Translations under genes and position numbers: made by a program
In this document: in pieces, positions 10,321 to 20,900 of the stretch
Layout of the letters: each line of letters starts with the position of its first letter
How positions within the stretch are numbered: the stretch's first letter is position 1
Assembly: GCA_037074765.1 (NCBI GenBank)
Contig: JBAMDO010000573.1
Coordinates: 682,001-746,000 of the forward strand
Direction of reading: 5' to 3'
Length of the DNA: 64,000 nucleotides
Origin: Mansonella perstans
Lineage: Eukaryota > Nematoda > Chromadorea > Rhabditida > Onchocercidae
The notes under the pieces: model-generated
Databases searched by the model: none
What the model was told of the DNA's origin: nothing
The model's input: the letters and a program-made list of their open reading frames with translations, nothing else

Positions 10321-12038
10321 GTGAGATTAGTTCATTGATTATCAATCCACATTTGATAATTATAATTAAAAATTTTGCAAGTCGGGATTGAAAGATCATA
10401 CTTCAAAATAGAAGCAACAGTTTTCTAAGAAATTGATTTTAATGCTTCATTCAAAAAATAAATTTAGCTAAAAAGCACCTAGCGTTCGCTTATACGACAA
10501 AAATAAATAATCTTCAGGTTTCAATTTTAATAATTCTTCCTTGCTTTCTTGATAGTTTGCAATTTTTTAATGTTTTTTTTTGCATTTTGATATTCCTAAT
10601 TTAGCAAATTTTATTTGTTTTTTCATTGAAATAATTTTTTGCTTGATATATTTTTGTATTGTCCGTTTCTGTTACATTCACCTTTTAATCGAAATTCCTC
10701 GGCTAATATTTAATTACTTCAAAAGCTATCTTTTATGTTTTATTAATGTTTTACTGAGTTCATATTTCAGGTCAATTTAAATTTGTATATCAGAAAAAGT
10801 TACTGTTCTTTCTGGCTGAACATGCTTTTTTTTTTCGACATTCAAATTACGTTTGGTAGTTTCTTACATTTTTCAGTATGACTTTTAATATCAATTTGAA
10901 AAACTCTCAAGAAAACAGCAAGTTATAAAGTCCAGCTTTTTTCAAATCAACCAAATGATGATTGTAGAATAATCCTAAAGTTAACGTATATTTCTTGTAC
11001 CTTTCAGAAATAGAATTGAACTGTTTCTTTACATTTTAAATGAAATGATCGAATTCTTATTTTTTGCTTTCTTTTATTGTTTTTTAACCGATTTTTTTTC
11101 TGTGCGACAATAAATTTATGCAATTTATTGATATTTTATTGATATTGATAATCCAATAACTTGTGCGATTTATCGATGTCTTTTTTTTTTCAATTCATGC
11201 GGTTGGATTGAAAGACAAACTATTATTAGAAAGGCTCTAAGATCGATTTTATGAATGTTTTATTTATCATAACCGTCCAATTCATTTTGTCCCAAACCTG
11301 ATCGAATAAATATTATAAAGTTTTTGTTTAAAATAAATTGATATTATGGGTATATATTATCATTCCGAAAGAAAAAAATTAAGTCTGAAATTAAGTCTGT
11401 AGTGCTTTTGACTTGCAGTAACAGCCGAGGTGAAGGTTTTATCGATGCGATTTCTTATGCGATTGAAAATCTGGATGGTAGCAGAAGAAATGACCATAAG
11501 TGGTAAAAAAAGAACCTGGCATACACAATTAACGAGCTTTGTTGATATTGATCTGGTCAAATGGATCAAATGTTAACATGATACTATATATTCTTAAAAA
11601 ATGATGCCAAGAATTCCGAAGTGTTCATCATTTTGCTGTTTCGTCCGACTATATTTGCAACATCGTTTTACTGAATCGAACTGTATGGTTCATAATTAAT
11701 TTGTAAACGAAAACTGGTTTAACAAAAATGTAAATAAGCTTCTTCATTCATAAATATAATTTTGTCACAAAACACAATGCGTTATTCGTCAAAACATTTT
11801 CCTCAATCTACATCTTAATGCAATATATTTCAGGAAAAGGTAAAGCTTTTTTCGATAAGTTAAATATTCAGCTCAGGGTTTACTGATAAAGGCAATTAAT
11901 ATATATAAATTAGTAACTCGCTTACAGACATCCATAAAAGAAGCATTTGTTCATAGACGTCTTCAATTCTTATTCTTGTTTTCTTCTAATTGCTAATTTT
12001 GTTACCAGCTGTTGCGAAAATTCATTAGTTCCGTTGGA
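10321..12038. other. Intergenic between the receptor and the next gene
   Basis: AT-rich with many T-runs. No convincing exon was found on either strand. A likely 3' splice site used for trans-splicing (TTTTGTTACCAG) ends at 12,008, just ahead of the next gene. Confidence 0.5.
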
Positions 12039-14609
12039 ATGCCCAACAAAGGTAATGCTTGAGTCGCCGGATTTACTTGTCATTTGTCAATTAAAAATTA
12101 TCCTAAAAATAAAAAAAACAAAAAATAGATAAATAACAATTTTAAATTATCATTCGTCAGTTATCATAAAAATGAAAAAAAAATAAAAGATAGGTAAGTG
12201 ATAATCTTTAGTTACCATTTCCCGATTAAAAATTATCGTAAAAAAAAGGATAGATAAACAATGATTTTTAATTATCATTTCTCAGTTAAAAATTATCATT
12301 CATCATCCAAAAGATTATCATTTGTCAATTAAAAATTATTATGTATCTATTTATATTTCTCTGATTTAACGAACAAATGAACAAACAACCCATAAAAATA
12401 AAGGACAGATAAATAACGATTTTTAATTATAATTTGTAAATTAAAAATTATCGTAAAAATAAAAAAAATAAAAGATAGACAAATAATAATTTTCAGTTAT
12501 CAATTCTGAATTAAAAATTATCTAAAAATAGAAAAAAAATAATCAATTAATGACAAGCAGCAAAACAATGAATAAATCAATTAATGATTAAATCAACTAA
12601 TGACTAAATCAATTAATGATTAAATCAACTAATGACTAAATCAATTAATGACAAGCAGCACTTACCAATAACTGCCACAATTGGTAGAAATTTTGCTAGA
12701 GTTTCTATTCTCGGGGAAATATTTGAAGAAATGATTGAGACAGAAGTATTTCGAGCACTCATCATCACCAGAAACTACCAAATGCACAGTGTTTCGGGCA
12801 CTCATCAATACGAAATCATGTAAATAATTGGAAATAGTAATAAGAATAATATAGCTATGATAATATAGTAATAATGATAATATAATTATGATAATACAAT
12901 TACTTCTCTCAAATTCTCTCATCTCATATCACGCATAGTATATACCTTAACTACCGTACCAGTAGCAGTAATAACAGCAGTTTCTTCATCAGTCACTGAT
13001 AATCGTATCGCAGAATTTTTATCACGAAGACGTGGAATAGGAAAAACATTACCCGTTGGTTGGAAACCATTATTACCACCAACAGATGCTGTACGCCGCA
13101 AAATACTCGATCAGATTATGATTCGACGTAAGGAAGAGAAAAGAGGTTTTGTATTTAGAATTAAAATTTTTTTAGATTCAAAAAAAAATTTGATTTGATT
13201 CAGATACAAAGTGAAAAATTTTATTTTATCAATGCAATGTAATTTATTCTTCAGTTGATCGATTCTGAATCAATCATTACCTTTTTGATTACTTTATTTA
13301 TTTATCATACACCAGTGATAAGTAATCAAAAGTGATAAGACATGCTGGAAAGTGTTCGTTGTTTTTTCCAATTGTTGATTATTTTTTTATTATTTACATT
13401 TCCATTGATGGATCATTTGTCTACTAAAAACTTTACCAATGATCATGAATCTCTCTGTCATCGATTCAGTTGTTAATGTTTATTTGATCGATTCTGATTT
13501 AATTCTGCTATCTATTTGATTACTTCGTTTATTTCACATCAGGGATAAGTAATCAAAACAAAGTGTTGTATAATTAATATCTCATCAACCCATTAATTGG
13601 TTTTTTTTCATTTTTATCTTCCTCCTTTATATTGTGATTACCAAACTATGATTTTTGTTAATAGACAATGTTTAATTATCTGAAGTTATCACAGATCGCG
13701 CAGCTCGTGCAGCACGTGCTGAAAAGCGTAAAAATGTGGAAGAGAAACATGCTTGGTACAAGGAGGAAATCAGCGGGTGTGAAAAAAAGTTAACTAATCG
13801 ATGTTTTACTGTCCAATTTTCTGATTAATCAAATTGCTAAGTTAATCAAATTGCTACAAATCCCCAATTTGACTTCTTGTTTTTTGGAAACAGACTTACC
13901 GCAAAGCTGGCACATAGTGCTGAATTCATTAACACGAGCATTTGCTAAGCTCTACATAATATTTAAATATATTCTAAAATGCATTACAAAATATCACAAC
14001 ATTCGATATTAAAAATTAGAGTATGTATAAGTGTAGTTATTGGTTCGTAATTTTTATTATGATTTTCAGATTCAATACCTGAATGCTCGGAAGGCTGAAT
14101 TAAATGAAGCAAGAAGTAAATTATTTGCGGAACTTAAAGAAGTGGTTGCGAAGTCGAAAGATCAAAATCAAAATCAAGCTGTTTTTTATAGTCAATTAAT
14201 TCAGCCTCAAATTCGGAATAAGGTTTGAACAAAGTAATCGGTTTTTTCAATGGTAGCATCATTTTTCAGTACGATGTTTTATTTTTTGAAATATTGGAAC
14301 TTCACTGTAATGCGAATTCCTTAGATTTCACAACATGCAGAAACATCAAGGCAGGTTGTATGTTTAAAGAGTGTTCATATTTTATCGGTTATCGCTTGTT
14401 TAAGGAAAAGGATACCAACGTAGGATCAGTTTCGATAAGACAATTTCCTGTGGATGATTTGCAGAATGCTGGTACTGCAGTCACGAGCGCATATTCCGAT
14501 TTGAGGTGAGCGAGCTGTATGGAGGTCTCTTAGAATTTTTTTTCTTATGATTAAAGAAATGGTATGAATATTAGGTCATTGAGAGTTATTTTTCTTCTAT
14601 TTCAGATAA
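12039..14609 (+). CDS. Uncharacterised helical, highly charged protein, about 175 aa
   Basis: Not recognised. The model runs: start MPNK (12,039-12,051, behind a trans-splice-like acceptor at 12,008), then 12,939-13,145, 13,695-13,776, a short exon from 13,894, 14,070-14,222, 14,465-14,505, and a stop completed at 14,606-14,609. Phases agree except at the end of the 13,894 exon, where no GT donor fits. A GC donor near 13,911 or 13,920 would keep the frame. The first half holds RRRGIGKTLPVGWKPLLPP, then a long basic/acidic helix with RAARAARAEKRK and HAWYKEE. The second half continues helical with NARKAELNEARSKLFAELK and ends in a Q/N-rich tail. No signal peptide or membrane segment is seen. 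AATAAA follows the stop near 14,654. A small nuclear, splicing or mitochondrial-ribosome component would fit, but this is not shown. Confidence 0.55.
12088..12540. repeat. Imperfect ~70-bp tandem repeat in the first intron
   Basis: Five or six diverged units recur, each with a variant of AATTAAAAATTATC, then an A-rich AAATAAAA stretch, then GATAGATAAATAA and TTTTTAATTATCATTTGTC. The array is broken at 12,340-12,405 by a segment that is also found near 26,115-26,165. Confidence 0.7.
12543..12661. repeat. Short tandem repeat, AAATCAATTAATGACT-type
   Basis: Six to seven 16-base units alternate AAATCAATTAATGATT with AAATCAACTAATGACT. The array is bounded at both ends by the same GACAAGCAGCA. Confidence 0.8.
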
Positions 14610-15869
14610 ACAGGATCTGGATCTGGGAAAGTTTGAAAAAATTAAACTTGATCAATAAATGATAGATGAAGTGATGATAGATCTTATTCAACTCTTTGTG
14701 TTATGCAAGTTTTTTTCTTTTTTTTTTTTTTTCAGAAATACTCTTTGAAAATTACTGAAACCTTCCATTTGATTTAATTTTGAATAACAAGACAGTGTTA
14801 TTTTCTAGAAAAATTCTGAACGAAATCAAGAAATCATGTAGTAATTTGAGTTGTGATAAATTGTGTTATCATTATTGTTTCAAATTGAATTATTCCGCTT
14901 AAATCTGCCTTTAAGTGATATGAATTTTAATGTTTATAATTTTATCCTCACATTAGTGAAGAATCAAATAAATTATTTGTCTTGTAATACTGCATAACAT
15001 TTTCTGTATTGCTAAACGAAGCTAATTTCAGCTAACCAACTAGCTTTGTAACCTGTTTGCCTTGTTGACTTGGTTGAACAGTATATTAAAATTTGCGACT
15101 AACAGTTGATATAGACATATATATCTAATAAGCTCACACAAGTTATCATGCTTGTTGTTAAAAGATGTACTGATAAATAAATATTAGCAAAGTTTTAACT
15201 GATTTTTTTGTAAAAAAAGATTATTGAGTAGGCTTAGATTTCTTTTTTTTTGCCAATTTAAAAGTAATGCATAGGTTATGCTTGCACTGAATGTAATGTT
15301 CGATTTTCGATCCTGACTCTGCGATTCATTCCTGACTTGCAATTCATCATATTCCATAGAAATTTCAACAACATTTGTTCAAAATTATTTTACATAAATT
15401 CTTTCGGCAACTATAATACCAGTTAATCTATTCCTTTTATATAGCAATATGACATTTCAACATGGCACTGAGAAAGGAAGAGTGAAATAGTTGAATAATC
15501 AATACAAATAGCAGATATTTGGCTCCGTTAATGAGTTATTTGAGAGTTTCGCTCTTCTGGCCAAACACATGGTATTGTTTGTTGTTATTTTGAAAAATAT
15601 TGAATTAATTACAGAAAACCTAGTAGAGAATTGAAATTCAAGAAATGATTACTGGAGATAATTTCACATTTTAAAAGATGGAAAGGTTATAAAATGTCCA
15701 GAATATTGCCCCAGAAAATTCAGAAAATCACTCCAGGGAACTATTTCACATATCCTCAGTCAAATTGTAAAGTTGTATTTCTTTTTTTCTTTTTGTTTTG
15801 TTGCTCGTTTTTCTGATAAAGATCTAAAATGCTGTCATAGCCAGCAATAATATACCAATTGTACACAGC
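14610..15869. other. Intergenic, no gene seen
   Basis: AT-rich with several T-runs. No coding block or RNA gene was recognised between the charged-protein gene and the rDNA relic. Confidence 0.5.
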
Positions 15870-15926
15870 GAAAGTATATAAAACAATGTATTCAAACAAA
15901 CAAATAAAAAGCAATCAATGAAAATT
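15870..15926. repeat. Left copy of the direct repeat flanking the rDNA relic
   Basis: Runs GAAAGTATATAAAACAATG, then TATTCAAACAAACAAATAAA, then AAGCAATCAATGAAAA. A close copy lies at 17,409-17,463, immediately beyond the 5.8S relic. Confidence 0.8.
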
Positions 15927-15974
15927 GTATATATATTGACATATACATATATAGATCACATATCAATTATACAA

Positions 15975-16967
15975 AATGATAATCTTTACTTTCATTATGC
16001 TTTTATAAAAAGGTTTACAACCCAATAACTTGCGTATATGTTAGACTCCTTGGTCCGTGTTTCAAGACGGGTCAGATAGGTGATTAACGTTCACATCGAG
16101 ATGTAACTTTTAATTTCATACAATATTATAATTTTATCAATTAGTTGCATTAACATTTACTGTTAAAGTCGCATGCGACTACATGTAAATGTAATCAATA
16201 AAATTATAATCGATGTATGTCACCATTTTTTAAAAAAAAAATAGTGAAAGTTACATAATTGGGATTAAAACTTCATTTAAGACATATTGAAAACATATTT
16301 TTAGGATTACAATTATTAATTATAATAATTGGTCCACTAAAAATTAGCTTCTATAATATGCTAAAACGAAGCTCTCGATGCATACTATCGATAAATACAC
16401 CAATCATTTTTTATATTTAATTTAGCACTTAATTGCCTTTAATATCATTTTATTCATTATTCATGAATAATAAATCAATAAAGTTTGCTAAATTGATCGG
16501 TTGAATATCGATAAGTTTCGTTAACTCTATCCGTTTCCATCTCAGCGGTTTCACGCCCTCTTGAACTCTCTCTTCAAAGTTCTTTGCAACTTTCCCTCAC
16601 GGTACTTGTTTGCTATCGGTCTCATGGTCATATTTAGCCTTAGATGAGGTTTACCACCCTCTTTGGGCTGCAATCTCAAACAACCCGACTCCAAGGAATA
16701 ACTTACCATAACTTTTTTCACCCGTACAGGTCTAGCACCTTCTATGGATTATGGCCTCGCTCAAGGGGGACTTTGGGTGTAAAAATATGTTATGGATAGT
16801 TACACCTATACGCTACATTTCCATATAGTTAATTATCTATTGGATTCAGCGTTGGGCTTTTTCCTTTTCACTCGCCGTTACTAAGGAAATCCTCGTTAGT
16901 TTCTTTTCCTCCGCTTAATTATATGCTTAAATTCAGCGGGTAATCACGACTGAGTTGAGGTCAAAGA
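15975..16967 (-). pseudogene. 28S rRNA 5' portion (about 990 nt), truncated relic
   Basis: Read on the minus strand it starts at the canonical 28S 5' end (TTGACCTCAACTCAGTCGTG, then ACCCGCTGAATTTAAGCATA and GAGGAAAAGAAACTAACGAGG-like sequence). It continues through GCGAGTGAAAAGG, GTACCGTGAGGGAAAGTTG and GAGTTCAAGAGGGCGTGAAACCG. An AT-rich D2 expansion segment follows at about 16,115-16,540, with its GTCGCATGCGAC hairpin. It then resumes at GACCCGTCTTGAAACACGGA, then CCAAGGAGTCTAACATATACGC, and fades near AATGAAAGTAAAGATT. The rest of 28S is missing. The conserved core looks almost undamaged, so the copy may be recent. It is a fragment outside an rDNA array and is unlikely to serve in ribosomes. 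Confidence 0.93.
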
Positions 16968-17305
16968 AATGATAAATATATTGAAACAATGATTAATTTT
17001 AAATCTTTCCTTTAGCTAGCAACAGAATATTTCTATATGAAAGATTTAAAATATTTGTTTAATATATTTTTATTAATAAGAAATAAAACTATCATTTTTC
17101 ATTTCTTATTTTTATTTCACATTACTTATCAGGGGATATGATGATATAGATTTTATTCTCATTTATCACCTGATGATTATTATTAAAAATCCTTCTCTAT
17201 TCATTGAACTAATTCATTCACATTTTAAACAAAATTTTTCTTGCATAAAATTTTATTTAAAATAATGAATTATTTCATTTAAGATGGATTTAAATTTATT
17301 TTATT
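16968..17305 (-). other. ITS2 spacer
   Basis: About 340 bases of extremely AT-rich sequence between the 5.8S 3' end and the 28S 5' end, in the correct rDNA order. Its boundaries follow from the two conserved genes, which makes it useful for placing the species. Confidence 0.85.
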
Positions 17306-17408
17306 GACCCTCAACCAGACGTACCATTGGGAATGAACCCGATGGTGCAATGTGCATTCGAAATCTTTGTGCTCAATGCTCAATGCATTCAAAATCTTTG
17401 TGCTCAAC
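17306..17408 (-). pseudogene. 5.8S rRNA 3' part with a short tandem duplication
   Basis: Positions 17,306-17,380 read on the minus strand as the 3' half of 5.8S: GAGCACAAAGATTTCGAATG, then CACATTGCACCATCGGGTTC, ending CTGGTTGAGGGTC. At about 17,381 the normal sequence stops, and a 30-base stretch (CTCAATGCATTCAAAATC, then TTTGTGCTCAA) repeats what was just read. The 5' half of 5.8S, ITS1 and 18S are absent. The direct repeat starts right after this break. Confidence 0.9.
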
Positions 17409-17463
17409 GGAAGTATACAAAATAATGTATTCTAACAAACAAAAAAAAGCAATCAATGAAAAC
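17409..17463. repeat. Right copy of the direct repeat flanking the rDNA relic
   Basis: Runs GGAAGTATACAAAATAATG, then TATTCTAACAAACAAAAAAA, then AGCAATCAATGAAAA. It differs from the left copy at only a few positions. Confidence 0.8.
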
Positions 17464-17906
17464 TTTTCAAATGTAAAATTAGAATAAGAATAAAATGGAT
17501 TTCCTTTGCGAGAAATTCATTTAAATTCTATTTTAACTGCAAAAAATTAAAAACTGGAGTTAAATTTCGAAATTAATTCCATAGAGAATTATAAACTACA
17601 AATATCTTACAGTCGTAAAATGATAAGTTTTATAATAAGATATTTCACGTAATAAGATATTTGACGTAATAATAAGATATTTCACGTAAAATTATAATAA
17701 GATATTTCACGATAAGGGCTGATAAGATGTGATATCAACAATGATTATATGCTCTCCTATTTCAAAGTGACGCAATAGAAAATAATTCAAAAATACAAAA
17801 AAACTAAAATTCAAGAATACACTGCTTTAGGTTGAATTTTTAAGAAACATCATGAAAATTGAAATGTAATTCGATTTTTTTGATGATCATAATAACGAAA
17901 AAGTGA
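17464..17906. other. Intergenic, with a small tandem repeat at 17,635-17,716
   Basis: AT-rich. At 17,635-17,716 four copies of ATAAGATATTTCACGTA occur with spacings of about 20-28 bases, one copy reading TTTGACGTA. Its right part should contain the 3' end of the truncated UBR3-like gene, which reads leftward into it. Confidence 0.6.
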
Positions 17907-20900
17907 TTACTGTACTGCAGTTGTATTAAGCAAGTCGGCAACATTTTGAACAGTAAATCGAAATGATTTTAATGTCCAATCTTCGATAAGTTGTTGATAA
18001 TGTTCTTCTGATAGAATGAATTCTGGAGGACAACTAAAAATTTTTTGGTAAAATGAAAAACAAAAAAAAAAATGTGTTTACCTTTAATAATTGATCATTA
18101 ATAAATAAAAAACAAAAGTTCTCACTTTTAAAATTTAGCAAAAACTTAAATTATATGTTCGAAACTATGAGCCATACAAAACTGACTGTAGTCATGCAAA
18201 ATAACAGAGTAAGCAATATTTTAAATTATTTTTTGTTTTATGAGTTCAAAATCATCCGATCACGTTACCCAATAAGCCGTATTACAAATACTGAAAAAAA
18301 AAGTTTAATTTCAGCAGAAATGCAGATAATTAGCGAAAAAAACTAACCTTATCTCACTAGCTTCAAAATAGATATTACCCCAAATTGCTCCTAATTGATC
18401 TAGGATTATTAAAATTGACTTATTTAGAAGTGATAAAAAGCATGTTGCACCATTGGCACATTTTCTTGCATGCTTAAATTGAATTAAATTAGTTTAAACT
18501 GAAAAAGGAAATGTCTATAGAAAAAAAAAGAAGAATTTAAAAACATTGTCAAATGATATAATTTCAGTACTAATTGAAAGAAATTGTACAAAAATAATTT
18601 TGCTTTTTATTTAATCCACAAAATTACAGTTCAGTTTTTTTTCAGACCAAAAAAAAGGATAAAGTGATCGCTAAGTATAATTTAAAACTAATGTATTTCT
18701 TATCTTACAGTAACCTAAAAATATCGAATGGATAAGTGCTTAAGATAGAAATATGCCGACATTTCATTTAATTATAATGAAATTTGACTACAATATAATT
18801 GAATTCAAGTATAAAATGAAAAAATTCAATTCAGTTATAAAATTTTCTTGCATGCTTAAATTGGATCAAAATTGTTTAAACTCAAAAAGCAAATATTTCT
18901 TAAAAAAAAAGGGTATAATGAAATCGAACTCAATCATAAAATTCAATTATAAATTAGTCCTAAGATTTATATTGAAATTTAACTTTGGTCATCAAAAAAA
19001 AAGTGGGTAGCGTTTAAGGATTAATTTAAATAGGTAGCATTTTAGGACTAATTTAAATAAATAGCATTTAAGCAATAATTTAAATTAAACTATACAGCCT
19101 AATATAGTCAATTATGCGACTGCCATAAATAGTGACTAGTCATGATTAATACTAACAAGTATATTTATAAATAAATACATTTTTAAAAATTATGATAAAA
19201 TTACTGTTAAAAACTGATAAATAATAGCATATTAGTAGTGTCGATAACTAAAAAGCAGAATTGAAACTAGTATAACTGAAAAGAAAAAAATACAAAATTT
19301 AAAACTAACAAAAGTTAAAGATTTCGCCACATCGTAGCATTTTTTGTCGAGATTTAACAATCGACCACAAACGAAACATAGATACTGATCTGTTGAGCGA
19401 TACTGGCATTTTATACACGGCCGAAAACATACATTTACATATAATTCATTGTAAATTCTTGGCGGTTTTATAAGTGTAAAACGATGCCACTTTAATGGTT
19501 CCTTGTACAAACGCTGTAATAATGAATTTAAACAATAATGTCAGCATAAAATTTTGATAAAATAATATCTCAAGTTGGGGAAAAATTTTTAACAACTTAT
19601 AAAATGACAATTCAAATTTAATGCTTCACAAAAATGACAATACAAAATGCAAAATGGAAAAAGTTTTACTGATAAACTCCGCAACAACTATTATAATTCA
19701 TTTGCATTCCTATTTTAAATTAAGAATCATTTGTATTCAAATAGAAGAATATCATTATTCAATATTTAAATAAAATTTCTGATAACATGGAAATTAAACT
19801 AGTTCCGGAATTCCTCAACGAAAACTTAAATGAAAAAACACACAAGGAATAAAAAAAAGAAATAGCAAAATAACCTGACGAAAACTTTCAAAGCGAAACC
19901 ATTGCATCACTTCGTCAGTCCATCTCTCAACGCGAACCGATGGTAATAAATGAAGTGGAAGAGTATTTTCACCTGTAAATTCATAGTGAAACATTTTGAG
20001 ATGAACGATTTAGATCGGATAAATTGCAATCCATGAATAATTTTGCGATATTTTGAAAATATGATCTGTGAGTGCAAGCAGGTAGAAAACAGTCGAGAAT
20101 TATTTGCCTTTTTTTTAAACCATATCCTGATTAATTCGTTTCTTAGCAATAAAAGTTTATTTGGGTTATAGTAATGTATTATAAATACCGTAACCCCTTC
20201 GCAACCGTAATTCTTATTGTTAAGTACTGTAAATTCGTGCGGTACTTAACATTTTTAAAATTACATCTTGCTTACTGTACATCATTAATTTAGTTTACTT
20301 CATCATTTAACCTAATCAGTGAAACAAATAAGAATTCGTTCTCTTTTTTATGATTTTTTTTGCCTTCTATTTTTTTAACTTTAATCCTTCTTTTCCTCTA
20401 CTTCCTCACAATTATTCAAATATCTAGTAATATAATGCTAAGAAAACCTGTTAGTAACTCGTAGATATTCATAAATGTTTCATGGCCTATACGGTAATTT
20501 TCATCATAAACTTGTATCCCACATTCATGCCATAATTGTAGGGTAAAACGTGAAAAATCCGTGCAAGCATCTTGTAATGCTAATTCATAATCAATTTGAA
20601 TCTTAAATTTTCTTTGTTTTTTCTTTTTTGACCCTTGAAAATAATGAAAAAATTTTAACAACGTATGTTAAAATTTAAATACTAAAGATTCCCATATCTA
20701 TTATTTCGCACTGATGTCATCAATTCATTCGTTATCTATTTATTGTTATGGTATTTGTTCATCTGTAACGCCATCTATTTAATTATACGAATACAAATTG
20801 ACTTTTTCTACAATGAACTAACTTCATTATGCGATAAAAGGTTTGTCATACTCATAGCAGATATCCGTTCAGTTGACATGATAGTTTTAATTACAATTCT

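Noticed and set aside
12919..13101. Minus-strand 60-codon frame
   Set aside because: It overlaps the second exon of the plus-strand charged-protein gene, where splice phases support the plus strand.
15975..17408. A working rRNA gene cluster
   Set aside because: 18S, ITS1, half of 5.8S and most of 28S are missing, so it is called a relic despite the well-preserved core.
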